Shown here: piece by piece, positions 53,852-61,334 of the stretch
Layout: each line of letters starts with the position of its first letter
Numbering within the stretch: the stretch's first letter is position 1
Source of the DNA: an uncultured Siphonobacter sp.
GTDB taxonomy: Bacteria > Bacteroidota > Bacteroidia > Cytophagales > Spirosomataceae
DNA: 64,000 nt
Assembly: GCA_913774715.1 (NCBI GenBank)
Contig: CAJYHS010000204.1
Location: 233,778 to 297,777 of the forward strand
Direction of reading: 5' to 3'
Notes under the pieces: generated by a model
Database searches by the model: none
The model's input: the letters and a program-made list of their open reading frames with translations, nothing else
What the model was told of the DNA's origin: nothing
Position numbers and translations under genes: made by a program

Positions 53852-54304
53852 TTAGAACACCTCGGAAATCTTGTACGTCTGATCAGCAAACTTGACGGTA
53901 TCACCGGCTTTTTTACCTTCCAGTGCTTCATAGATAGGAGCGGAAGTAGAAATGCCTGTATATTCTACACCATCTACTTCGAAATTACGACTGATCGAAA
54001 TGTAAAAATTTCGCTGATCGGTTAGCACTACTGCTCCAACCTGTACAGTGTCGTGCTGTTCTTCAGTACCAAACTGATCTAACGTCACCAGATCACGACG
54101 AATGGTATCCGCATGGCCTTCAAGATCGCGACGGTCATTCATCAGCATTTCACTGTTTGACTCATACGATTCGCTCATGGCTTCGTCCATATCATCCATG
54201 ACGCTCGAACGAATGGTTTCCATCTGACCCACTAGATCATTCAGGGCCGCTTCAGTTGCGGCTCGTAATGCCGCATATATTGCTTCTTTTCTTGAACTAC
54301 TCAT
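53852..54304 (-). CDS. GreA/GreB-like transcription factor domain protein
   Basis: This 150-residue protein has an N-terminal acidic helical part (about 1-80) with repeated Asp/Glu/Met, then a C-terminal FKBP-like half of the GreA/GreB type: VQVGAVVLTDQRNFYIS, ISTSAPIYEALEGKKAGDTVKFADQTYKI. SAP-x-x-x-AL-x-GKK-x-GD is the GreA signature region. The N-terminal part is unlike a classic Gre coiled coil (shorter, acidic), so it may bind RNA polymerase without transcript cleavage. It stands alone on the minus strand. Confidence 0.75.
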   Translation of the reverse strand: MSSSRKEAIYAALRAATEAALNDLVGQMETIRSSVMDDMDEAMSESYESNSEMLMNDRRDLEGHADTIRRDLVTLDQFGTEEQHDTVQVGAVVLTDQRNFYISISRNFEVDGVEYTGISTSAPIYEALEGKKAGDTVKFADQTYKISEVF

Positions 54305-54391
54305 ATACTTTTACTTTAAGGTTGAGTGTGGAAACTATCGCAAAAAATTCGGGCCAGCTTCACTAGATAGTTATTCTCCCTGAAATAAAGC

Positions 54392-54426
54392 AAAAAGGGT
54401 CACCCTCTGCTGAAGGTAACCCTTTT
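54392..54426 (-). terminator. Terminator of yceI
   Basis: AAAAAGGGT and ACCCTTTT form a stem that continues to CACC/GGTA with one mismatch. It lies 20-55 bp past the yceI stop. Confidence 0.75.
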
Positions 54427-54446
54427 CTATCGTATATGAAGTGTAA

Positions 54447-54980
54447 TTAGGCTTGTTTGACAAACTGAACGTTAGCAATCAGACGTACGTCATCGCTAAC
54501 TACGGCACCGCCCGCTTCGGTAACGGCACTCCAGGTTAACCCAAAGTCTTTTCGGTTAATTTTTCCTTTTACTTCGAAACCAGCTTTCGTCTGTCCGTAA
54601 GGATCTACTACGGTTCCACCATACTCTACATCCAATGAAACAGGCTTAGTCACACCACGCAGGGTCAAATCACCGCTTAGAACGAAAGAATCTTCGTCTT
54701 TCTTCGTAATTCCCGTCGAAACAAAGTTCAGGGTTGGATGTTGCTCAGCCGCAAAAAACTCTTCGCTTTTCAGGTGACCATCCCGGGCTTCATTATTCGT
54801 CGAGATAGAATCGATTTTCGCTTCGAATGAAACCTGAGCATCCGAGAAATCGTCACTGGCTGTTGCCTCGCCGCTGAATTCGTTGAACTGACCAGTTACC
54901 GTTGTGATAACCAGGTGTTTCACTTTGAATTGTACTTCTGAGTGAGTAGGGTCGATAACCCATTTTGCTGAAGTTGACAT
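54447..54980 (-). CDS. YceI-like lipid-binding protein
   Basis: The product has 177 residues from ATG 54980 (MSTSAKWVIDPTHSEVQFKV); the longer frame to 55094 runs into the promoter and is not YceI-like. The YceI lipocalin-type fold is visible: WVIDPTHSEVQFKVKHL, GQFNEFSGEA, DDFSDAQVSFEAKIDSI, FSTGI-like strand, VLSGDLTLRGVTKPVSLDV and a closing VRLIANVQFVKQA. It has no signal peptide, so it is cytoplasmic. YceI proteins bind polyisoprenoids. The regulator upstream is of the AraC family. Confidence 0.9.
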   Translation of the reverse strand: MSTSAKWVIDPTHSEVQFKVKHLVITTVTGQFNEFSGEATASDDFSDAQVSFEAKIDSISTNNEARDGHLKSEEFFAAEQHPTLNFVSTGITKKDEDSFVLSGDLTLRGVTKPVSLDVEYGGTVVDPYGQTKAGFEVKGKINRKDFGLTWSAVTEAGGAVVSDDVRLIANVQFVKQA

Positions 54981-55003
54981 AGCGTTGTGAATGTTTGATG
55001 ATA

Positions 55004-55022
55004 CAAATGTATGTAGATACAT
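55004..55022 (-). promoter_or_regulatory. yceI promoter with overlapping inverted repeat
   Basis: The minus-strand -7 box TACATTTG lies at 55004-55011. It overlaps ATGTAT-GTAG-ATACAT (55007-55022), a candidate operator. A regulator bound here would cover the -7 region. Confidence 0.5.
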
Positions 55023-55109
55023 ATATTTTATCATTGTCAAAATCACGGAATTCCTTGTCAGAATTACGGATTGTGCCCAAAAACTTCCTAACAAAAGTAT
55101 TCCAGCGTT

Positions 55110-56024
55110 TTAACTCTGTTTACTGCGGATAGTTTTACGATACTCCGTGAAGGTTTGTCCGGTATTCGCTTTAAAGTATTTTGAGAAATGAGCTTCATCT
55201 TCAAAACCCAGATCGAAGGCTATTTCTTTGGCTGAAGTCGTTCCGAAAAAGGCTTTCCGTTTGGCTTCCAGTACCACTCGCTGCTTGATATGCTCCGAAG
55301 CAGGTTGTCCGGTTACTTTCTTCACTGAATCATTCAAATGACTGGGCGTTATATGTAGTAAGTCGGCATAGTCGGCAACTTTGGTTTTTCGGGTGAAATC
55401 ACGTTCAACCAAATCCTGAAACTGGCGAGCCAGACAAACAGTTTTTGACGTTTCTGCCACCATTAATAACTGATGTTCGAACGTTCGGGAAGCCTGGCCC
55501 AGGAAAAGTTGTAACCAGGCTCGCAGCATATGCTCCCGCAGCGAACGCTTCATTTCATATTCCCCCTGAATGGATTGCAGGTACGGTTCCAGTAAATCCA
55601 GTTGCTCGGGGGGAATGAAGTAGGGTTTAAACTCAATAACATTATGAAAAAGCCCTGTATTAATAAGCAGATCGCGATTAGCCTCCGAGACGCAGAAAAA
55701 GTCAGGCGTAAAGCTAACGACCCAACCTTCGTGCGGACCATTCATTTGCAACTGATGAGCCTGCCCAGGCGATAAAAACCACCAGCTTCCGGGCTTTACT
55801 TCATAGGTCTGAAAATCCACAATGTGCGTTCCGGTGCCCTGGGTTACCCCAATAATCACGTAATAATCATGGCGGTGCGGGCTTTCGGTATGCTCATGCC
55901 GTTCATGATCAATCCATGACATGGAATGGATTTCAAACGGCACGGTCTCGTGTGAAGGCAGATGAATGGTTTCCAAGCTGTTTTCAGTTTGCGGTTTTCT
56001 ATTGTCAGTTAAATGCGGCAGCAT
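55110..56024 (-). CDS. AraC family transcriptional regulator
   Basis: The product has 304 residues from ATG 56024; the frame is open to 56204, but that overlaps the barrel gene. A cupin-like sensor half (HRHDYYVIIGVTQGTGTHIVD, SPGQAHQL) is followed by a C-terminal AraC double HTH (VADYADLLHITPSHLNDSVKKVTG; SAKEIAFDLGFEDEAHFSKYFKANTG). Residues 2-15 are encoded inside an inverted repeat element (see 55980-56091), so the native start may be later, for example the TTG at 55976. The effector is unknown. Its downstream neighbour is yceI. Confidence 0.85.
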   Translation of the reverse strand: MLPHLTDNRKPQTENSLETIHLPSHETVPFEIHSMSWIDHERHEHTESPHRHDYYVIIGVTQGTGTHIVDFQTYEVKPGSWWFLSPGQAHQLQMNGPHEGWVVSFTPDFFCVSEANRDLLINTGLFHNVIEFKPYFIPPEQLDLLEPYLQSIQGEYEMKRSLREHMLRAWLQLFLGQASRTFEHQLLMVAETSKTVCLARQFQDLVERDFTRKTKVADYADLLHITPSHLNDSVKKVTGQPASEHIKQRVVLEAKRKAFFGTTSAKEIAFDLGFEDEAHFSKYFKANTGQTFTEYRKTIRSKQS

Positions 56025-56092
56025 TATTACCACTTTAGACAAACTCAAATTTGCCTGAAAAATTGAAAACTGAAAACCGCAAACTGAAAACT
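55980..56092. repeat. Dispersed inverted-repeat element, copy 1
   Basis: A perfect 20-bp inverted repeat: arms 55980-55999 and 56072-56091, starting with GTTTTCAGTTTGCGG. The 29-nt right side (56064-56092) recurs with 3 mismatches at 61302-61330. The element fits exactly between the stop codon of the upstream barrel gene and the AraC reading frame. Confidence 0.65.
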
Positions 56093-56094
56093 CT

Positions 56095-57051
56095 TTACAA
56101 AATCGACCCGAAACCTCTGGAATCCAGGATTGATTTTGAGAGGTTGAAATAGCAGGAGACGGCCATAAAGGGGCTGCTATTGATGTTGAATTTCTCCAGC
56201 ACATCGCCCGCTCTCATGGTTTTGAGTGTTCGCATACCCGTCATACCTGCTTCAAAAGATAACTGCACGGGTTTGATTGGACTATAGTTAACCGTAAAGC
56301 TTGCTTTTCCCTGACGGTAAGCCAGTCGAAGAGCATTGGGATTTAGGTTCGGCGTCATGTATCCTGCATTGAAACCACCAGCAGCGATGCCTACTTCTCC
56401 CCAAACTTTCTTCGTAATTTTCTGAGAAACGGAGGCTTGTAAAGGCAAGACCAGCATCAGCCGGGTGCCTTTGGCAATTCGGGTATTGATACCCGCGATG
56501 GGAATAGGGGTAATACGACCCGGTTCAAATACAACGGCTCCCCCGTAGAACCATTGCGTTCGCGGTCCTGCAATACGAACCCGAACAGCTCCGCCCATTC
56601 CATAAGGACGGGCTTTGCTAAAGTTTAGCAACTCATCCGTTTCACTCACGCCTAAACCCGCCGCATATAACCAGATTTTATCCCGTAAACTGGCATGAAT
56701 CCCCGTCAAAACCAGCGAACCGGTATAAATGCCCTGGTCATTTTTGTCGAATGAAAAATTAGGTTGCCGATAGCCCGCATTTACTACCAGAAACATCTGA
56801 TTGATTTCTACGTCAATTTTGCGAAGATTGAAATTGTGAAATTTCACCCCTGCTCCGCCCCGAATGGGTACGATTCCCTGAATATTGATCCGTGAGTAAC
56901 CCAGTCGGGCCGTATCATTCATTCGGGCCGATGGAGTTACTTCCGCCCGAATATTCACACCCGAAGCAAAAATGCGGGTTGGGGTCAGTGACAGTTGAGC
57001 GTAAGTAGTACTAGCGAGTAATAAGGTAAAGAGTGTAAGAAGAATTCGCAT
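56095..57051 (-). CDS. Outer-membrane beta-barrel protein (DUF6268-like)
   Basis: The protein has 318 residues. A signal peptide (MRILLTLFTLLLASTTYAQ) is followed by alternating beta strands with aromatic girdles (AGVKFHNFNLRKIDVEINQMFLVVNAGY, LRDKIWLYAAGLGV, RTQWFYGGAVVFEPG, AGINTRIAKGTRLMLVLPLQASVSQKI). The arrangement looks like the outer-membrane proteins gathered in DUF6268, which have no known function. It ends next to the repeat element at 55980-56092. A terminator upstream (57135-57160) separates it from the dksA-like gene. Confidence 0.7.
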   Translation of the reverse strand: MRILLTLFTLLLASTTYAQLSLTPTRIFASGVNIRAEVTPSARMNDTARLGYSRINIQGIVPIRGGAGVKFHNFNLRKIDVEINQMFLVVNAGYRQPNFSFDKNDQGIYTGSLVLTGIHASLRDKIWLYAAGLGVSETDELLNFSKARPYGMGGAVRVRIAGPRTQWFYGGAVVFEPGRITPIPIAGINTRIAKGTRLMLVLPLQASVSQKITKKVWGEVGIAAGGFNAGYMTPNLNPNALRLAYRQGKASFTVNYSPIKPVQLSFEAGMTGMRTLKTMRAGDVLEKFNINSSPFMAVSCYFNLSKSILDSRGFGSIL

Positions 57052-57134
57052 GAAAAAGGATTAAAGGATCGTTATGGTGAAGCTAAAACGAAAGATGCCT
57101 TTTTTCCGTACAATCCAGTGAAGGATAGACAACA

Positions 57135-57160
57135 AAAAAGGCCAGCAGGCTGGCCTTTTT
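57135..57160. terminator. Terminator between the dksA-like and barrel genes
   Basis: AAAAAGGCCAGC pairs with GCTGGCCTTTTT (12 bp) around 2 nt, 64 bp past the stop of the dksA-like gene. Confidence 0.85.
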
Positions 57161-57223
57161 CTACACTAAATCCAAGTTAGCGTGTATATGTAGGGGAAAA
57201 GAAAATCGATTTCAGAAAACAGA

Positions 57224-57613
57224 CTAGCTTTGTTTCCGCAGTTTAGCTTCGATGGTTTGCTGGGTATGAGGCACTACTCGTAAACGCTCTTTAGGAATCA
57301 GCTTACCCGTATCTACACAAATGCCATACGTTCCATTTTTAATACGGATCAGAGCATTTTCCAACTGGGTTGCATACTTTTGTAAACGGGCCGCCAACTG
57401 ACTAAGGTTCTCACGTTCACTCGTATCAGCTCCATCTTCCAAAGACTTAGTACTGCTTGAAGTTGAATCCGTACCCGGATCATTTTTTTTACTCAGGGCT
57501 TCACGAATATAATTCAATTCTGTCCTGGTATCCCCGAGTTTTTTCTGGATTAACTCTTCGAATTCTTTTAATTCTTCTTCAGAATAACGGGTCTTTTCTT
57601 CTACTGGGGACAT
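57224..57613 (-). CDS. TraR/DksA-family protein lacking the zinc Cys pairs
   Basis: The protein has 129 residues. An N-terminal coiled coil (about 10-95, with the usual acidic tip region ..DGADTSERENLSQLAARLQKY) is followed by the globular domain IKNGTYGICVDTGKLIPKERLRVVPHTQQTIEAK. This is the DksA/TraR zinc-finger region, but only one Cys is left (GICVDTGK) and no second pair is seen. DksA proteins modulate RNA polymerase with ppGpp. Variants without zinc Cys occur in Bacteroidota. Promoter not found in the 387-bp space upstream; see the gdhA promoter. Confidence 0.85.
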   Translation of the reverse strand: MSPVEEKTRYSEEELKEFEELIQKKLGDTRTELNYIREALSKKNDPGTDSTSSSTKSLEDGADTSERENLSQLAARLQKYATQLENALIRIKNGTYGICVDTGKLIPKERLRVVPHTQQTIEAKLRKQS

Positions 57614-57911
57614 AATTCACGGGGTTTGTTAGGAATATAAACGAATTTCAGCGGTAAATAGTTTCTATTCTAGGGCATCCTCACTTTTAGGAATAGTCTT
57701 TTAGTGAAGACCCATACCCCTCCGAAAAGAAGGTAACAAAAATAACTTTTTATGCGATTTTAGCAAATAGCTTAAAAAATTATTTAGCTCTTTTATCTTA
57801 GAAAAGCATTATTTCTTTGGCGTGAATCATTTTTACCAAAATTACTCTTCAAGTTTTAATTCATTTGCTTTATCGGCTACCAAACTAGCTCTTTTGCCTT
57901 TTGTAGAGTTT

Positions 57912-57944
57912 TTTGTTTTTCTTAAAATAATCCTGTTAAGTTTG
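57912..57944 (+). promoter_or_regulatory. Promoter of the glutamate dehydrogenase gene
   Basis: TTTG (57912-57915) and TAAGTTTG (57937-57944) are spaced by 21 bp, close to the ideal Bacteroidota promoter. The start codon follows 56 bp after the -7 box. The rest of the AT-rich 57614-58000 gap shows no gene. Confidence 0.6.
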
Positions 57945-58000
57945 CGACCGATGGGGCAAATATTATTAAAGTCCTATTTAATAACAAAATTAACATAGCC

Positions 58001-59272
58001 ATGACATATATAGAGCCAGCTCCTTTGCAACAGGAAAATCCACTTGAATCCATGATGCAACGGTTCGATGTGGCCTTTAAATTGCTTAATATCTCTCCGG
58101 AGATGTATGATATTCTAATGGTGCCCCGTAAACAAGTGGTTGTGGGCTTACCCGTTACCATGGACGACGGCTCCGTTAAGGTTTTCGAAGGCATTCGCGT
58201 CGTTCACTCCACCATTTTAGGACCTTCTAAAGGTGGCATCCGCTTCGATATGGGTGTTAATATGGACGAAGTAAAGGCTTTAGCGGCCTGGATGACCTGG
58301 AAATGTGCAGTCGTTGACATTCCATACGGCGGAGCCAAAGGCGGTATCCGTTGTAATCCACGCGAAATGTCTGCTGGTGAAATTGAGCGTCTGATGCGGG
58401 CTTATACGGGTGCCATGCTTGACGTCTTTGGCCCCGACCGCGATATTCCGGCTCCCGATATGGGCACTAGCGAACGCGAAATGGCCTGGCTGATGGATGA
58501 GTACTCCAAAGCTTACGGTATGACCGTAAATGGCGTTGTAACGGGCAAACCTTTGGTGCTTGGTGGATCACTAGGCCGCAAGGAAGCGACGGGCCGGGGG
58601 GTAATGACGGCAGCCATTTCAGCCATGGAAAAACTTCGGATCAACCCTTATCGGGCTACTGCCGCTGTGCAGGGCTTTGGTAATGTAGGTTCTCATGCGG
58701 CGGCTTTATTACAGGAACGCGGTGTGAAAGTCGTAGCCATTAGCGATGTGACCGGAGCTTATTACAATGAAAATGGTCTGGACATTGAAAAAGCTATCCA
58801 ATATCGCGATCAGCATAAAGGACAATTAGAGGGCTTTGAAGGAGCTACGAAAATTTCCAATGAAGAGTTACTGGCTTTGCCTGTGGATGTACTCGTTCCA
58901 GCGGCCAAGGAAGACGTTATTACGGACGATAACGCCGGAAGTATTCAGGCGAAATTGATTGTAGAAGGAGCCAATGGCCCCACCTCTGCCAGTGCCGATG
59001 AAATTATCAATGAGAAAGGAATTATGGTGGTCCCCGATATTCTGGCAAACGCAGGCGGAGTAACCGTTTCTTACTTCGAATGGGTACAAAACCGCATTGG
59101 TTATAAATGGACACTTGATCGTATTAACCGTCGCTCAGACCGAGCCATGAAAGATGCGTTCGATAAAGTATACGCCATTTCACAGGAATACAACGTTTCC
59201 ATGCGAATTGCAGCGTATATGGTAGCTATTAAGAAAGTTGCCGATACCTATAAATTCCGGGGTGGATATTAA
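58001..59272 (+). CDS. gdhA: Glutamate dehydrogenase (Glu/Leu/Phe/Val family)
   Basis: The product has 423 residues, cytoplasmic. It interconverts glutamate and 2-oxoglutarate plus ammonium. Visible: PRKQVVVGLPVTMDDGSVKVFEG, the substrate loop GPSKGGIRFD, the catalytic Lys region KCAVVDIPYGGAKGGI, PAPDMGTSEREMAWLMDEY, and a Rossmann dinucleotide motif GFGNVGSHAA followed by an acidic end. VEGANGPTSASAD and VPDILANAGGVTVSYFEWVQ complete the family set. Length and motifs fit the hexameric type. A terminator lies right behind it. Confidence 0.94.
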   Translation: MTYIEPAPLQQENPLESMMQRFDVAFKLLNISPEMYDILMVPRKQVVVGLPVTMDDGSVKVFEGIRVVHSTILGPSKGGIRFDMGVNMDEVKALAAWMTWKCAVVDIPYGGAKGGIRCNPREMSAGEIERLMRAYTGAMLDVFGPDRDIPAPDMGTSEREMAWLMDEYSKAYGMTVNGVVTGKPLVLGGSLGRKEATGRGVMTAAISAMEKLRINPYRATAAVQGFGNVGSHAAALLQERGVKVVAISDVTGAYYNENGLDIEKAIQYRDQHKGQLEGFEGATKISNEELLALPVDVLVPAAKEDVITDDNAGSIQAKLIVEGANGPTSASADEIINEKGIMVVPDILANAGGVTVSYFEWVQNRIGYKWTLDRINRRSDRAMKDAFDKVYAISQEYNVSMRIAAYMVAIKKVADTYKFRGGY

Positions 59273-59297
59273 TCCCTGATTTTCTCAGCTTACATTG

Positions 59298-59330
59298 GAG
59301 CCTTGCCCATAAATGGGCAAGGCTCTTTTT
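59298..59330 (+). terminator. Terminator of the glutamate dehydrogenase gene
   Basis: Perfect 12-bp stem, GAGCCTTGCCCA with TGGGCAAGGCTC, loop TAAA, then T5. Confidence 0.92.
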
Positions 59331-59349
59331 ATATCCATCTCCACCGATC

Positions 59350-59919
59350 ATGAAATCATTTCTGGACTACGCGTCAGCATTCATGCCCTTATCCGCCGAA
59401 TCCGTGCAAGCCATTAACCGGATCGCCTGGCGACGAAACCTCTCTAAACGAACCATTCTTCAGCGAGCGGGTGACATCTGCCCTTATTTCCATTTCATTG
59501 AAAGAGGCGTTGGTCGGGTCTATTACTATCATAATGAACAGGAAATAACCGCCTGGCTGGGCTTCGAGGGACAGATTATCAGTGCCATTGATAGTTTTTT
59601 TACGGGTAAACCTACCGATTACTGGATTGAAATACTGGAAGATGCCCAGATCTGTTCGATTTGCAATACAGATATTGACTGGTTATTCGCCCATTTCCCA
59701 GAGACCGAGCGGCTGGGCCGTTTGATGATTACGGAAAATTACCTTCGTCTGGATGAACGAATGAAGCTTTTCGCCTTTCATACCGCCGAACAGCGGTATG
59801 AAATTCTACTTCGTCAGTTTCCCGATATCCTGCAACGGGTTTCACTCCGTTACATTGCTTCTTACCTGGGCATTACCCAGGTAACCCTTAGCCGCATACG
59901 AGCGGAGTTTCGGCAGTGA
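59350..59919 (+). CDS. Crp/Fnr family transcriptional regulator
   Basis: This 189-residue protein has an N-terminal cyclic-nucleotide-binding-type domain (about 15-125) with RTILQRAGDICPYFHFIERGVGRVYY and ITAWLGFEGQIISAIDSFF, as in the small Bacteroidota regulators that lack a clear cNMP phosphate-binding motif. A C-terminal Crp HTH ends it (RYIASYLGITQVTLSRIRAEF). The ligand is unknown. The hydroxylase-family gene lies 73 bp downstream on the same strand and may be a target. Confidence 0.9.
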   Translation: MKSFLDYASAFMPLSAESVQAINRIAWRRNLSKRTILQRAGDICPYFHFIERGVGRVYYYHNEQEITAWLGFEGQIISAIDSFFTGKPTDYWIEILEDAQICSICNTDIDWLFAHFPETERLGRLMITENYLRLDERMKLFAFHTAEQRYEILLRQFPDILQRVSLRYIASYLGITQVTLSRIRAEFRQ

Positions 59920-59992
59920 TTATTTAACATTTGTAAAAGGATTGTAACCCCCAAAGCATGAGTTTTGAGTCGTTCAATAACGCTCTACCTTC

Positions 59993-60712
59993 ATGCTAGT
60001 CTACATCTTTTTAGTATTTGGTTTTTGTTTTATTCTGGAAAGAATGCTCCCTGGCTGGAATCTTCCAGAGGTTCCAACCTGGACCGTTCGGGTACTAGGG
60101 GTTAACTTTATTCAACTCGGTGTCGTAACTCTGGCAGGGTATACCTGGGAAAAGTGGTTATCTGCTTGGAGTGTTCTACATGTATCGTCTTACATCGGCA
60201 ATGTTGGAGGCGGTGTCTTGGCTTATTTTATTGCAACATTCGTATTTTACTGGTGGCATCGCTGGCGACATACCAATGATTTTCTGTGGCTGCATTTCCA
60301 TCAAATCCATCACAGTCCTCAACGGCTGGAGGTAATTACTTCCTTTTACAAACACCCGCTGGAAATGACCGTCAATTCTATCATTGGCAGTTTATTGGTA
60401 TACACCTTTCTGGGGCTTTCGATGGAAGCAGGAGCTATTTATACGCTTTGTACGGCTTTAGGAGAATTTTTTTATCACACCAACGTCCGAACGCCTCAGT
60501 GGATTGGTTATGTTTTTCAAAGACCCGAAATGCATCGCATCCATCATGAGTATAATAAACACACCAATAATTACGGCGATATTGTCTGGTGGGATATGCT
60601 TTTCGGCACGTATGAAAATCCCAAAGAATTCAAGACCTCCTGCGGTTTCGATCCAGAAAAAGAAGAACGGCTACTAGATATGATTAAGTTTAAAGATGTG
60701 CATAAAGAATGA
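59993..60712 (+). CDS. Sterol desaturase / fatty acid hydroxylase superfamily protein
   Basis: This 239-residue membrane protein has about four helices. The His boxes that bind the diiron centre are present: HRWRH, HFHQIHHS and, near the end, HRIHHEYNKHTNN. GDIVWWDMLFGTYENP closes the domain. Members hydroxylate or desaturate lipids; for example they hydroxylate carotenoids or sphingolipid precursors in Bacteroidota. The substrate is not identified. The start overlaps a promoter-like sequence, so a start at a later Met is possible. Confidence 0.85.
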   Translation: MLVYIFLVFGFCFILERMLPGWNLPEVPTWTVRVLGVNFIQLGVVTLAGYTWEKWLSAWSVLHVSSYIGNVGGGVLAYFIATFVFYWWHRWRHTNDFLWLHFHQIHHSPQRLEVITSFYKHPLEMTVNSIIGSLLVYTFLGLSMEAGAIYTLCTALGEFFYHTNVRTPQWIGYVFQRPEMHRIHHEYNKHTNNYGDIVWWDMLFGTYENPKEFKTSCGFDPEKEERLLDMIKFKDVHKE

Positions 60713-60757
60713 TTACTAAACTCAATCCAATGGTATTATTAGCTTTTCTGTAAAACT

Positions 60758-60792
60758 AAAAAGCCCGTCTCCTTTCGAAGACGGGCTTTTTT
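60758..60792. terminator. Bidirectional terminator after rpsJ
   Basis: AAAAAGCCCGTCT with AGACGGGCTTTTT (13 bp), 8-nt loop. It shows that transcription of fusA-rpsJ stops after rpsJ. Confidence 0.9.
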
Positions 60793-60806
60793 AGTACTTA
60801 AGCTAC

Positions 60807-61112
60807 TTAAACTTTGATCTCTACGTCAACACCTGAGGGAAGTTCTAACTTCATCAGGGCGTCTACTGTTTTAGCTGAAGTCGAGTAGATATCAACTAAA
60901 CGTTTGTACGTACAAAGCTGGAATTGCTCGCGAGCTTTTTTGTTAACGTGAGGTGAACGCAGTACGGTATAGATTTGCTTGTCAGTAGGCAAGGGGATAG
61001 GACCACTTACCACAGCACCCGTAGCCTTAACGGCTTTCACGATGCGTTCAGCCGATTTGTCCACTAAGTTGTGGTCAAATGACTTGAGCTTAATGCGAAT
61101 TTTTTGGCTCAT
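60807..61112 (-). CDS. rpsJ: 30S ribosomal protein S10
   Basis: The product has 101 residues from ATG 61112 ([21 protein letters not shown]); the frame opens 21 codons earlier. S10 also serves in transcription antitermination as NusE. Core: [40 protein letters not shown] and a GVDVEIKV end. In most bacteria it begins the S10 ribosomal protein operon; here the next gene is the convergent hydroxylase gene and a terminator follows, so it has been separated from rplC. Confidence 0.97.
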   Translation of the reverse strand: MSQKIRIKLKSFDHNLVDKSAERIVKAVKATGAVVSGPIPLPTDKQIYTVLRSPHVNKKAREQFQLCTYKRLVDIYSTSAKTVDALMKLELPSGVDVEIKV

Positions 61113-61301
61113 CAGAGTTAATAACTGGTTCGTTAAAAAAATGCGTTTCCGCAAACCCTTCGCCGAAAGAACCATTTACTCCGGCAGGGAAATCTTTAAG
61201 AGTTTACAGTTTTGAGTTGCCTGTTTTCAGTGACGCTTGCCGCATCTCTTTTTCAGTCCATACCCAAAATTCACGGTTTAGAATTTCTAGTGTATTACAA
61301 C

Positions 61302-61330
61302 TGAAAACTCTAAACCGTAAACTGAAAACT
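61302..61330. repeat. Dispersed repeat element, copy 2 (partner of 56064-56092)
   Basis: A 29-nt TGAAAACT-CTA-AACCGTAAACTGAAAACT block matches copy 1 at 56064-56092 with 3 mismatches. A related inverse arm lies at 61201-61230. It sits in the fusA-rpsJ spacer, 4 bp beyond the fusA stop. Confidence 0.6.
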
Positions 61331-61334
61331 TATA

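Noticed and set aside
54981..55094. Longer yceI start
   Set aside because: The extension covers the promoter with a perfect -7 box and has no family similarity.
56025..56204. Longer start for the AraC-family gene
   Set aside because: It reads through the repeat element and into the 3' end of the barrel gene in another frame.
59964..59993. TTTG-N18-TACCTTCA promoter for the hydroxylase-family gene
   Set aside because: The -7 box overlaps the start codon, so transcription would begin inside the gene; it is kept only as a doubt about the start.
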